DNA from: Paracidovorax valerianellae
GTDB taxonomy: Bacteria > Pseudomonadota > Gammaproteobacteria > Burkholderiales > Burkholderiaceae_C
Length of the DNA stretch: 64,000 nucleotides
Reading direction: 5' to 3'
Assembly (NCBI RefSeq): GCF_900102625.1
Contig: NZ_FMZC01000003.1
Coordinates: 1-64,000, forward strand
In this document: one piece after another, positions 23,764 to 31,974 of the stretch
Layout: every line of letters starts with the position of its first letter
How positions within the stretch are numbered: the first letter of the stretch is position 1
Notes under the pieces: model-generated
Database searches by the model: none
Told to the model about the DNA's origin: nothing
What the model saw: the letters and a program-made list of their open reading frames with translations, nothing else
Translations under genes and position numbers: made by a program

Positions 23764-25073
23764 CACCCCCCACCCCATCCACCGGACTGCCGACGGACGG
23801 CGCGCATGCGGGCGCAACGGCAGCGACCACCCACCCGACCACCCGTACCTCATGGCGCTCGCGGCCGCTGGAACGCATTCTTCGCCGCCTGCTGACCAAC
23901 GTGAGCTGCGGCACGCTGACCGTGGAGCTGCCCGGTGGCGAACGCGCGGAAGGCCGCGGCGCCGAGCCCGGTCCGCACGGGACCATCGTGCTGCACCGCT
24001 GGAAGCCGCTGTGGCGGCTGGCCGTGGGCGGCGACCTGGGCCTGGCCGAAAGCTACCGCCAGGGCGAATGGTCCAGTCCCGATCTGGCTGCCCTGCTCGA
24101 ACTGGGGGTGCGCAACGAGGCCGGCTGGGGACGTGCGCTGCAGGCCAGCCTGCCAGCCCGGCTGGTGGCGCGGCTCTTTCACCTGCGGCGAGCCAACACG
24201 CGGCGTGGCAGCCGCCAGAACATTGCCTTCCACTACGACATGGGCAACGACTTCTATACCCAGTGGCTGGACCCGGACATGCTGTATTCCAGCGCCATCT
24301 ATGCCACCGGACAGGAATCGCTGGAGCAGGCCCAGCAGGCCAAGCTGGCCCGCATCGCCACGCTGCTGTCACCCAAGGCCGGCGAGCGGGTGCTGGAGAT
24401 CGGCTGCGGCTGGGGGGCGCTGGCCATCGCCCTTGCCCGCGACACCGGAGCGGACGTGACCGGGCTCACGCTGTCGTCCGAGCAATTGCGCCATGCCCGC
24501 CAGCGCGTGCAGGAAGAATCTCTCACGGAGCGCGTTAATCTGCGGCTGCAGGACTACCGCGATGTCGATGGTCAGTTCGACCACATCGTTTCCATCGAGA
24601 TGCTGGAGGCCGTCGGCGAGCGCTACTGGCCGGCCTACTTCGAGACGCTCAAAGAGCGCTTGCGCCCCGGCGGCCGCGCCGTCGTGCAGGTCATCACCAT
24701 CGCGGACGAACATTTCGAGCAGTACCGCAGCACCACGGACTTCATCCAGCGCTACATCTTCCCGGGCGGCATGCTGCCTTCGCCCTCGCGGCTGCGCGAC
24801 GCCATGGCCCAGGCGGGCCTGGCCCTTCAAGCCGCCGAGACCTTCGGCCCCAGCTATGCGACCACCCTGGCCGAGTGGCGGCACCGCTTTCTGAGCGCGT
24901 GGCCGTCGATCGAGCCCCTGGGGTTCGATGCGCCATTCCGGCGGCTGTGGGAGTACTACCTTTGCTACTGCGAAGCCGGTTTCAGTACCGGCCGTGTTGA
25001 TGTGGGGCTGTACACCATCGTCCACGCGGACACCGGCGCCACTGCGGCGAGACCCGTTCCCAGCGCTGGTTAA
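23760..25073 (+). CDS. cfa: Cyclopropane-fatty-acyl-phospholipid synthase family methyltransferase
   Basis: SAM-dependent enzyme acting on the double bond of membrane phospholipid acyl chains. 437 residues: a variable N-terminal lipid-binding region, NIAFHYDMGNDFYTQWLD, the SAM-binding VLEIGCGWGALA, SIEMLEAVGERYW and the late LWEYYLCYCEAGF. Start at MTPPTPSTG overlaps the DUF1365 stop; a long upstream open frame is a shadow of that gene. Cfa-like proteins in RpoE-ChrR regulons can make cyclopropane or methylated/furan fatty acids; the product cannot be told from sequence alone. Confidence 0.92.
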   Translation: MTPPTPSTGLPTDGAHAGATAATTHPTTRTSWRSRPLERILRRLLTNVSCGTLTVELPGGERAEGRGAEPGPHGTIVLHRWKPLWRLAVGGDLGLAESYRQGEWSSPDLAALLELGVRNEAGWGRALQASLPARLVARLFHLRRANTRRGSRQNIAFHYDMGNDFYTQWLDPDMLYSSAIYATGQESLEQAQQAKLARIATLLSPKAGERVLEIGCGWGALAIALARDTGADVTGLTLSSEQLRHARQRVQEESLTERVNLRLQDYRDVDGQFDHIVSIEMLEAVGERYWPAYFETLKERLRPGGRAVVQVITIADEHFEQYRSTTDFIQRYIFPGGMLPSPSRLRDAMAQAGLALQAAETFGPSYATTLAEWRHRFLSAWPSIEPLGFDAPFRRLWEYYLCYCEAGFSTGRVDVGLYTIVHADTGATAARPVPSAG

Positions 25074-25124
25074 CCCGCACGCCTGTGCCTTCGCCCACGG
25101 CAGGGTGCGTGCCAAAATCGCGCC

Positions 25125-26576
25125 ATGCTCGCCCACACGGCTTACGCGGCCCACGCTCCCATTGCGCCCCGGCGCTCCGACGACAGCACGATCGGGGCGC
25201 TGTACCGCGCCGCCATCGGCCCGATCAACACCGACCATTACCTGCCGGCTTTCGAGCGGCTCGACACCGCCGGGCGCGCCCTGCCCCGATGGAACTGGGC
25301 CGCGGCGCTTTTCACGCTGAACTGGCTGGTGTTCCGCCAGCTGTGGGGCGCAGCCCTTGTCTACGTCGCCGCCCTGGAAGGCGTGGCCCTGCTGGTGTTC
25401 GCGCTCGGCAAATACGTGGTGCAGTGGCCGCTTCCGGTGCTGGCGGGCGTACTCCTGGCTTTTTTGCTGGCGGCCACCGTCGTGCCTGGGCTCTATGGCG
25501 ATGCCATCTTCCATGCCGATGTGCGCAAGCGCATCACCAAAGCCCTGTCGGCCTCGGCCACCCTGCCCCAGGCTGGCGAATGGCTCGCTCGCCACGCGGC
25601 CACCCAGCGGAGGCTGGGCTGGATCGTCGGCGCCAACGTGGCTCTGGCCGTGGCGGCCTTGGTGGCGTATCTGCTGTTTCCGGCCGGCGCGTCGTTTGCG
25701 TCACTGACCGGCAACGACTCCCCCGCTGCGGCTGCGGCCACAACCAGCGCAGCCAGTACAGCCAGCGCAGGATCGGTCGCCGTGCCGGCCCCTGCGGCAG
25801 ATACTCCCGCATCGGCTGACGCCCGAAGTGCCGTCCTGGCAGACCCCTCGTCAGCACCTGCGTCCTCTTCCGCGCCTGCAGCCTCTGCAACGCCCGCATC
25901 AGCTCCGGCACCCGTACCCGCAGCACCCGTTGCGGCGCTGGCCAACCGTGCAAGTGCACCGTCCGCCATCCCGATCCCAGCCAGCACCCCGGCGGCCCCT
26001 GCGCGGATGGCAGCGTCTCAGAACGCTACGCCATCCGTCCACTCGACCACAGCCTCCGCGGCAGCGCCGGCGCCCACCAACCCGGTGGCGGCAACGGCAG
26101 TTCCAACACCAACGCCAGCCGCATCGCGCGCACAAACCGCATCCCAAGCGCAGCCCCCCGCCTCCAGGCCCGCTCCAGCTTCGCGGCCCGTGGCGGAAAG
26201 CCCCAAGAGCCCGGCGTCCGCAGCCAAACCTGCTGCATCGCGGGCAGCCACGGCGCCGGTGGCTGCCGCTGAAAAAGCCTCAGCCGCCAGCAGCACGGCA
26301 GGCGCTGCCTCGGCGCCCACCGCGGACCGCCGCCTGTACATCAACGTCGGCCTTTTCGCCGATCCCGCCAATGCGCAACGCGCCCACGCCCGGCTGCGCA
26401 AGGCCGGTTTGCCCGCCATGTCGCAACCCATCACCACGTCGAGCGGCCAGAAGCTGCAGCGAGTGCGGGTCGGGCCTTTCGCGTCGGCATCGCAGGCCAA
26501 CGCCGCTGCCGCGCAGGTGCGGGAACTGGGCCTGGATGCATCGGCCGCAGCGCAGCCGATTCCTGCGAAGGACTGA
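25125..26576 (+). CDS. Membrane-anchored SPOR-domain protein with DUF2628-like N-terminus
   Basis: 483 residues. N-terminal region (LPRWNWAAALFTLNWLVFRQLWGA, then three or more hydrophobic helices) resembles DUF2628. The middle, about residues 190-400, is a low-complexity Ala/Pro/Ser linker with no fold expected. The C-terminus (YINVGLFADPANAQRAHARLRKAG; RVRVGPF) is a SPOR domain, which binds denuded peptidoglycan strands. A role at the septum or in cell-wall organisation is likely. It starts 51 bases after cfa and may be read from the same transcript, but its function appears unrelated. Confidence 0.85.
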   Translation: MLAHTAYAAHAPIAPRRSDDSTIGALYRAAIGPINTDHYLPAFERLDTAGRALPRWNWAAALFTLNWLVFRQLWGAALVYVAALEGVALLVFALGKYVVQWPLPVLAGVLLAFLLAATVVPGLYGDAIFHADVRKRITKALSASATLPQAGEWLARHAATQRRLGWIVGANVALAVAALVAYLLFPAGASFASLTGNDSPAAAAATTSAASTASAGSVAVPAPAADTPASADARSAVLADPSSAPASSSAPAASATPASAPAPVPAAPVAALANRASAPSAIPIPASTPAAPARMAASQNATPSVHSTTASAAAPAPTNPVAATAVPTPTPAASRAQTASQAQPPASRPAPASRPVAESPKSPASAAKPAASRAATAPVAAAEKASAASSTAGAASAPTADRRLYINVGLFADPANAQRAHARLRKAGLPAMSQPITTSSGQKLQRVRVGPFASASQANAAAAQVRELGLDASAAAQPIPAKD

Positions 26577-26687
26577 CAACAAAGCGCAGGGAGTGCGGGA
26601 GCGCCGTCGCGTTACCACTCGTGACCCTGCCTCGAAATCGCTGCGATAAGGTGTGCCCTTTCACCAACGACAACACTGCCATTCACC

Positions 26688-27014
26688 ATGTCCCATCGCT
26701 CACTGACCGCATTCGCACTTTCCGCCGCAGCCCTGCTGGCAGGCTGCACCACCAACGCGCCCTGGGGCAGTTCCACGGGCGCGACCAGCAGCACTGGCGC
26801 CCCGGTCGGCGGAATGTGCAGCGGCCCGCCAGCCCAGGTCGTGGTCGGCCAGAACAGCACGGCAAAGGTAGTGGAGGACGCGCGCGTGCGTTCCGGCGCG
26901 CAGATGGCCCGGGTGCTGCGCCCGGACCAGATCGTCACCAAGGAATTCGACGCCACGCGCCTGAACCTGCAGGTGGATGCCAACGGCCGCATCGTCGCGG
27001 CGCGTTGCGGCTGA
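26688..27014 (+). CDS. I78-family peptidase inhibitor lipoprotein
   Basis: 108 residues. Signal with lipobox LLAGC (Cys about residue 20), a short Gly/Ser/Thr linker, then the I78 inhibitor core: GQNSTAKVVEDAR, RSGAQMARVLRPDQIVTKEF and LNLQVDANGRIVAARCG at the end. Such proteins are thought to inhibit serine proteases; the partner is unknown. Probably outer-membrane anchored in the periplasm. Single gene, convergent with hemW. Confidence 0.85.
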   Translation: MSHRSLTAFALSAAALLAGCTTNAPWGSSTGATSSTGAPVGGMCSGPPAQVVVGQNSTAKVVEDARVRSGAQMARVLRPDQIVTKEFDATRLNLQVDANGRIVAARCG

Positions 27015-27059
27015 CGGATCGCCGGCAGCGTCCGCGTCACACCCCGGCGCTGCTGCCCT

Positions 27060-28340
27060 TCAGTCCGCCAGAAACAGCTCCTGCAGGTCGCTCAGGAAGT
27101 CGAAGCCCCGCTCGGTCGGGCGCACCCGCAGCATGTCGCGCTCAATCAGGCCCTTGCGCTCGGCCTCTTCCAGAGCCTTTGCGATCGCGGTGAGCGGCAG
27201 GCCCGTGCGCGCGGTGAAGTCCTGCAGCGCGAACCCTTCCCGCAGCCGCAGGGCATTGAGCATGTATTCGAACGGCAGGTCCGCACGGCGCACCTCTTCG
27301 TCCTTCGCCACCGCGTGGCCTGCGAGCGCATGGTCCATGTACCGGCCCGGGTCGCGAAAGCGCACCTGCCGCACCACGCGGTGCGCGAAGCTGATCTTGC
27401 TGTGCGCTCCTGCGCCAATGCCGAGGTAATCGCCAAACTGCCAGTAATTGGTGTTGTGAAAGCAGCCGTGGCCTTCCTTGGCATAGGCCGAGATTTCATA
27501 GCGCTGCAAGCCGGCCTCGCCGGTCATCTCGGTGATGCGGTCGAGCATGGCGTAGGCCATGTCGTCTTCCGGAACCACGGGCGGAAACTTGGCAAAGACC
27601 GTGTTGGGCTCGATCGTCAGGTGGTAGATCGAAATGTGCGGAGGGCCGAGCGACAGCGCGGTGCGCATGTCCTGCTCCAGATCGGCGAGCGTCTGCCCTG
27701 GCAGGGCGTACATGATGTCGAGATTGAAGGTCTCGAACGCCTGCGCGGCCTCCTGCACGGCGGCCAGCGCCTGCGCCCGGTCATGCACCCGCCCGAGCGC
27801 CGTCAGGAACCGGTCGTCGAAGCTCTGCACGCCGATGGACAGCCGCGTCACCCCGGCCGCCCGGTAGGCGCGAAAACGGTCCTTCTCGAACGTGCCGGGG
27901 TTGGCCTCCATCGTGATCTCGCAATCCGCCTCCAGCCGAAGCCGGGCGCGCAGGCCGCCGATCAGCTGATCGATGGACGCCGGCGAGAACAGGCTGGGCG
28001 TGCCTCCGCCGATGAAGATGCTGTGCACCGTCCGGCCCCAGATCAGCGGCAGCGCCGCTTCCAGATCGGCCATGAGCGCGTCCAGATAGCGCTGCTCGGG
28101 CAACGCCTGCGCGCCGCTGGCGTCGCGCACCTCGTGCGAATTGAAATCGCAGTAAGGGCATTTCTTCAGGCACCAGGGCAGGTGCACGTACAGCGACAGG
28201 GGTGGCAGGCTGCTCAGGTGCAGCACGCCCGGCCGCATGGAATGCTGAATGTCGCGCAGCGGCGCTGGCGCAGCCTCCGCCATCCCTTCCGAAACGATGG
28301 GAATGGACGTGGGGCTGGATGGGGGAACGGGAATGGACAC
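27060..28340 (-). CDS. hemW: Radical SAM heme chaperone HemW
   Basis: Binds heme and hands it to respiratory enzymes; formerly annotated as oxygen-independent coproporphyrinogen oxidase-like. The radical SAM cluster motif HLPWCLKKCPYCDFN (C-x3-C-x2-C) is present, followed by IFIGGGTPSLF, TMEANPGTFE and SIGVQSFDD. The chosen GTG (VSIPVPPSS) lies 33 bases after the rdgB stop with GGAGA upstream; an ATG at 28283 is the alternative. A much longer open frame reaching into rdgB is a shadow. Cytoplasmic, in an operon with rdgB. Confidence 0.9.
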   Translation of the reverse strand: MSIPVPPSSPTSIPIVSEGMAEAAPAPLRDIQHSMRPGVLHLSSLPPLSLYVHLPWCLKKCPYCDFNSHEVRDASGAQALPEQRYLDALMADLEAALPLIWGRTVHSIFIGGGTPSLFSPASIDQLIGGLRARLRLEADCEITMEANPGTFEKDRFRAYRAAGVTRLSIGVQSFDDRFLTALGRVHDRAQALAAVQEAAQAFETFNLDIMYALPGQTLADLEQDMRTALSLGPPHISIYHLTIEPNTVFAKFPPVVPEDDMAYAMLDRITEMTGEAGLQRYEISAYAKEGHGCFHNTNYWQFGDYLGIGAGAHSKISFAHRVVRQVRFRDPGRYMDHALAGHAVAKDEEVRRADLPFEYMLNALRLREGFALQDFTARTGLPLTAIAKALEEAERKGLIERDMLRVRPTERGFDFLSDLQELFLAD

Positions 28341-28372
28341 GGCCACAGGTCTCCGAATGTGCCGAACGCCGC

Positions 28373-28972
28373 CTAGAACCAACGCTCGCGCATCAGCGCC
28401 AGCATCTGCTGCGCCGAGCGGCCACGGTGGCTGTGGGCGTTCTTCACCGCCACGGGCAGTTCGGCGAAAGTCTTGCCGAACTCGGGGATGAACATGATCG
28501 GATCGAACCCGAAACCCTGGTCGCCCCGGGGTTCGCGCGCGATCTCGCCAGTGACCCGCCCGACCGCGATGAGCGGCTCCGGGTCTTCGGGATTGCGCAC
28601 CGCCACCAGCGTGCTCACCATCGCCGCGCGGCGCTGGTCCAGCCCCTGCATCTGCTCGAGCAGCGCGCGCACGTTGTTCGCGTCGCCCTTCTCGTAGCCG
28701 AACTGGGTCGCGTAGTAGGCGGTGTCCACGCCCGGCAGGCCGCCGAACGCATCGACGCACAGGCCTGCATCGTCGGCCAGCGCCGGCAGCCCGGTATGCC
28801 GGGCGGCGAAGCGTGCCTTGGCCAGCGCGTTCTCGACAAAGGTGCGGAAGGGCTCTTCCGCCTCGCCAACCCCCAGATCGGCCTGGCGGATCAGTTCCAC
28901 CCCGAGCGGAGCCAGCAGGGTTTGCAGTTCGGCCAGCTTGCCCTGGTTGTTGGAGGCTAATACGATTTTCAT
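28373..28972 (-). CDS. rdgB: dITP/XTP pyrophosphatase (RdgB/HAM1)
   Basis: Removes noncanonical purine triphosphates from the nucleotide pool. 199 residues, with SNNQGKLAEL at the N-terminus, FVENALAKAR, LADDAGLCVDA, and the C-terminal SHRGRS. The ATG was preferred over an upstream TTG. A copy of the short comamonad-type repeat ends just before this ATG, so the leader of the gene is largely repeat sequence. Confidence 0.95.
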   Translation of the reverse strand: MKIVLASNNQGKLAELQTLLAPLGVELIRQADLGVGEAEEPFRTFVENALAKARFAARHTGLPALADDAGLCVDAFGGLPGVDTAYYATQFGYEKGDANNVRALLEQMQGLDQRRAAMVSTLVAVRNPEDPEPLIAVGRVTGEIAREPRGDQGFGFDPIMFIPEFGKTFAELPVAVKNAHSHRGRSAQQMLALMRERWF

Positions 28973-29032
28973 GGTCAAAATGGCCTCTGGCGCATATTCA
29001 TCTAGGGTGCATAGCTATTAATTTAATAGCAA
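28973..29032 (-). repeat. Short palindromic repeat, copy A (rdgB leader)
   Basis: Minus strand: an AT-rich palindrome GCTATTAAATTAATAGC (8-bp arms around one base), about 22 variable bases, then GCGCCAGAGGCCATTTTG, ending directly before the rdgB ATG. The layout matches the five other copies in the window. Confidence 0.75.
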
Positions 29033-29151
29033 TCTCTTCTCAGCAGTTCAGTGGAGCGCCTGGACGCAGTCAGCAGGAGGCGGTTCACGAAGCTGCCCAC
29101 GGCAACCGCCCCGCTGGCAATCAGCTTCCCATCTGGCACAAAGTGCGGGCA

Positions 29152-29208
29152 CCAAAATGCCCTCCGGCGCCTATCCCCGTAGAAAAGTTTGCTATGAATC
29201 CAGTAGCG
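29152..29208 (-). repeat. Short palindromic repeat, copy B (rph 3' end)
   Basis: Minus strand: GCTACTGGATTCATAGC, variable middle, then GGCGCCGGAGGGCATTTTGG. The last codons of rph and its TAG stop lie inside the first arm. Same orientation as copy A, 120 bases away. The roughly 120 bases between the copies hold no gene. Confidence 0.7.
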
Positions 29209-29923
29209 CCTTCTGCTGCAGCGCCACCAGTTCGGCCACACCCTTCTCGGCCAGCGACAGCAGGCGGTCCATTTCCTGGCGGGTGAACGCCACGCCTTCG
29301 GCCGTGCCTTGCACTTCCACGAAGTGCCCCGCGCCGGTCATCACCACGTTCATGTCGGTGTCACAGGCCACGTCTTCCACGTACTCCAGGTCGAGCAGCG
29401 GCGTTCCCTCCACGATGCCGACCGAGATGGCGGCCAGCGGCGCGGTGATGGGCGACTCGGCCAGCTTGCCGGTCTTGATCAGGTGGGCGACGGCATCCTG
29501 CGCCGCGACCCACGCGCCCGTGATGGCCGCGGTGCGAGTACCCCCGTCGGCCTGGATCACGTCGCAGTCGAGCTGCAGGGTGCGTTCGCCCAGCCGTTTC
29601 AGGTCGAACACCGCGCGCAGGCTGCGACCGATCAGGCGCTGGATCTCCTGGGTGCGGCCGTTTTGCTTGCCGCGGGCGGCCTCGCGGTCGCTGCGGGTGT
29701 GGGTGGACCGGGGCAGCATGCCGTACTCGGCCGTCACCCAACCCTCGCCGCTGCCGCGCTTGTGGGGCGGCACGCGCTCTTCCACCGACGCCGTGCACAG
29801 CACTTTGGTGTTGCCGAACTCGATCAGCACCGAGCCCTCGGCGTGCATGGTGTAGCGGCGGGTGATGCGCACCGGACGCAACTGGTCGGCGGCACGGCCG
29901 CCAGGGCGGGAAAAATGGGTCAT
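29192..29923 (-). CDS. rph: Ribonuclease PH
   Basis: Phosphorolytic 3'-5' exoribonuclease that trims tRNA 3' ends. 243 residues with the family features [67 protein letters not shown] and [10 protein letters not shown]. The C-terminus (ALLDS and stop) is encoded by the arm of a short repeat, so the last residues may differ from relatives. Upstream lie the PP2C phosphatase and the kinase on the same strand. Confidence 0.96.
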   Translation of the reverse strand: MTHFSRPGGRAADQLRPVRITRRYTMHAEGSVLIEFGNTKVLCTASVEERVPPHKRGSGEGWVTAEYGMLPRSTHTRSDREAARGKQNGRTQEIQRLIGRSLRAVFDLKRLGERTLQLDCDVIQADGGTRTAAITGAWVAAQDAVAHLIKTGKLAESPITAPLAAISVGIVEGTPLLDLEYVEDVACDTDMNVVMTGAGHFVEVQGTAEGVAFTRQEMDRLLSLAEKGVAELVALQQKALLDS

Positions 29924-29983
29924 GAAATGGGTTCCGGTGAAAGCGAAACAGGTTCGACGCCCGGCAGGCGCCGCGTCGGACCT

Positions 29984-30886
29984 TCAGGCCTTGCGGGCCG
30001 CCGAGCGGCGGATGGCCTCGTTGATCTCGGCAATGGAGCGTTCGATGGCTTCGTCGTCCAGGTCGTCGTCCACCATGTCGAGCGGGCCGGCCTGGATGGT
30101 GGACGAAAACCCATCGTCGCTGATGCTGTCGGTCGAAATGCCCTGGGTGGACTCGAACGCGTCCGGGGTTTCCCACTCCAGGGCCACCACGGTCACGTTG
30201 TCGCTGGTGTCGCCGGCCTTTCGCAGCGCGTCTTCGACCAGGTCGGGCACCGACTGCGAGACGGGCAGCCGGCTCAACTGGCGGGCGATGGTCTCGTCGT
30301 CCAGCGTGCCCCAAAGGCCGTCGGAGCACAGCAGAATGCGGTCACCCTGCTCCAGCGCCACCGGGCCGGTGATGTCATAGATCGGCTTGGTCGGCGACCC
30401 GAGGCATGTGAAGAGCACGTTGCGGTTCACCCGCTCGATGCCTTGCAGCGGCATGTTCCGCAGTTCCAGGTACGAATGGTCGCGCGTGCGGGTGAACAGG
30501 TCGCCGCCCCGCACCATGTACAGGCGCGAGTCGCCGCAATGGATCCAGCTGGCGCAACCCTCCTGCACCACGGCAACGACCAGCGTCGTGCGCGGGGTGT
30601 CCAGCATGCCGCGGTCGGCCGCGTAGCGCAGGATCTGGTGGTGTGCCGCCAGCAGTGCATCGGCCAGAAATCCGTGCACATCCTCCAGCTTGGGCTTGGC
30701 GTGGCGCTGGAACGCCGCCGAAACCGTCTGCAATGCCAGTTGCGCCGCCACTTCCCCTTCCGGGTGGCCGCCCATGCCGTCCGCGAGCACGAACAGGCTG
30801 GACTCCCGCGTGTAGCAGTAGCCCATGCGGTCTTCATTGGTTTCGCGGCCACCACGACGGCTGACCTGGAAGACGGAGAATTTCAT
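29984..30886 (-). CDS. PP2C-type serine/threonine phosphatase
   Basis: Metal-dependent protein phosphatase of 300 residues. Motifs: RRGGRETNEDRMG, LADGMGGHPEGEVAA (metal-binding aspartate and glycines), HCGDSRLY, CSDGLWGTLDD and GDTSDNVTVV. The C-terminal 55 residues are an acidic tail (DDDLDDEAIERS). The start overlaps the kinase stop by four bases (ATGA), so the pair is made together and the phosphatase most likely reverses the kinase. Cytoplasmic. Confidence 0.93.
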   Translation of the reverse strand: MKFSVFQVSRRGGRETNEDRMGYCYTRESSLFVLADGMGGHPEGEVAAQLALQTVSAAFQRHAKPKLEDVHGFLADALLAAHHQILRYAADRGMLDTPRTTLVVAVVQEGCASWIHCGDSRLYMVRGGDLFTRTRDHSYLELRNMPLQGIERVNRNVLFTCLGSPTKPIYDITGPVALEQGDRILLCSDGLWGTLDDETIARQLSRLPVSQSVPDLVEDALRKAGDTSDNVTVVALEWETPDAFESTQGISTDSISDDGFSSTIQAGPLDMVDDDLDDEAIERSIAEINEAIRRSAARKA

Positions 30887-31899
30887 TTCGGCTTCGCCCC
30901 TATTCGCGTGGCCTCGCCCACTTTCTGCACATTCTTCTTGGTGTCCGACACCAGCGTGTCGAGCTGCAACCGCATCTTTTCGCCCACCGACAGCTTGGTG
31001 TAGCGCCGTTCGCCCTCACGGCTGAGCTCTTTTTGCAGCGCGAACACCGACTGCGGCCGAGACAGCGGGTCCAGCGCCATGCACCACTCGACCACTTCGA
31101 TCAGGTTGTCGGAATACACGCCACGCAGCTTGGTGAGCGCCAGCGAAAGGCGATCCTTGTCGGAGCGCTGCGGGGCCTCGTTGGGCGGAAATCCCTGCAT
31201 GCACGCGTAGATGCAGGCGCCGATCGCGTAGATGTCGGTCCACGGGCCCATCGACGAATCGCGGCGGTACATCTCGGGTGCCGCGAAGCCGGGCGTGTAC
31301 ATCGGGCGGATGAAATTGCCTTCTTTGGAAAGTACCTCGCGCGCCGCGCCGAAATCGATCATCACGGCCTTGTTGTCGTCGGTGATGAAAATGTTGGCAG
31401 GCTTGATGTCGAGGTGCAGCATCTTGTGCTGGTGCACGATGCGCAGGCCGCGAAGCACCTCATCGAACAACGAGCGGATGGTGGACTCGCGGAACACCTT
31501 CTGTGTCTTGAGGTCCCGCGCGGTGATGATGAAATCCTGCAGGGTGGCCCCCTCCAGGTAATTCATGACCATGTAGACCGTCTCGTTTTCCCGGAAGAAA
31601 TTGAGCACGCTGACTACCGACGCATGGGAGATCTGCGCCAGCGCGCGCCCTTCCTCGAAGAAGCTCTTGAGCCCGAGCCGGTACAGAGACAGTTTTTCGG
31701 GCGGCACCTTGGGAAGCAGTTCGCCCGGCCCGCGGGTGGACAGGGAGGAAGGCAGGTATTCCTTGATGGCGACCTGCTGGCCGTCGGGGTCGATGGCGAG
31801 ATACACCACTCCGAAGCCGCCAGAGGAGAGCCTGCGCACCACGCGGTATCCACCAATCGTGGTGTCGGGCGGCAGGGGTGCCGGCTTGATTTTTGACAT
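30883..31899 (-). CDS. Serine/threonine protein kinase
   Basis: Hanks-type kinase of 338 residues with a glycine loop (LSSGGFGVVYLA), the ATP-binding lysine in QVAIKEYLP, catalytic loop HLDIKPANI, DFG in MIDFGAA, and an APE-like FAAPEMY. There is no membrane helix or PASTA domain, so it is soluble; the last 45 residues are basic. The frame extends far upstream only as an antisense shadow of yicC; MSKIKPAPLPPDTTIGGY is the natural start. The substrate is unknown. Confidence 0.93.
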   Translation of the reverse strand: MSKIKPAPLPPDTTIGGYRVVRRLSSGGFGVVYLAIDPDGQQVAIKEYLPSSLSTRGPGELLPKVPPEKLSLYRLGLKSFFEEGRALAQISHASVVSVLNFFRENETVYMVMNYLEGATLQDFIITARDLKTQKVFRESTIRSLFDEVLRGLRIVHQHKMLHLDIKPANIFITDDNKAVMIDFGAAREVLSKEGNFIRPMYTPGFAAPEMYRRDSSMGPWTDIYAIGACIYACMQGFPPNEAPQRSDKDRLSLALTKLRGVYSDNLIEVVEWCMALDPLSRPQSVFALQKELSREGERRYTKLSVGEKMRLQLDTLVSDTKKNVQKVGEATRIGAKPK

Positions 31900-31974
31900 A
31901 TTTTGCGAAGAAACCTCGGGCACGAATCGGAACCCGGATAATCGCCGGATCGCAAGCAACCACCGAAAAGTCCA

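Noticed and set aside
27060-28760. A 566-codon frame for hemW reaching into rdgB
   Set aside because: The extra N-terminus is low-complexity Arg/Gly antisense-type sequence overlapping rdgB on the same strand in another frame; homology begins near the GTG at 28340.
29023-29241. A 72-codon minus-strand frame between rph and rdgB
   Set aside because: It covers a repeat copy, the rph 3' end and the inter-repeat gap; no family features and no RBS.
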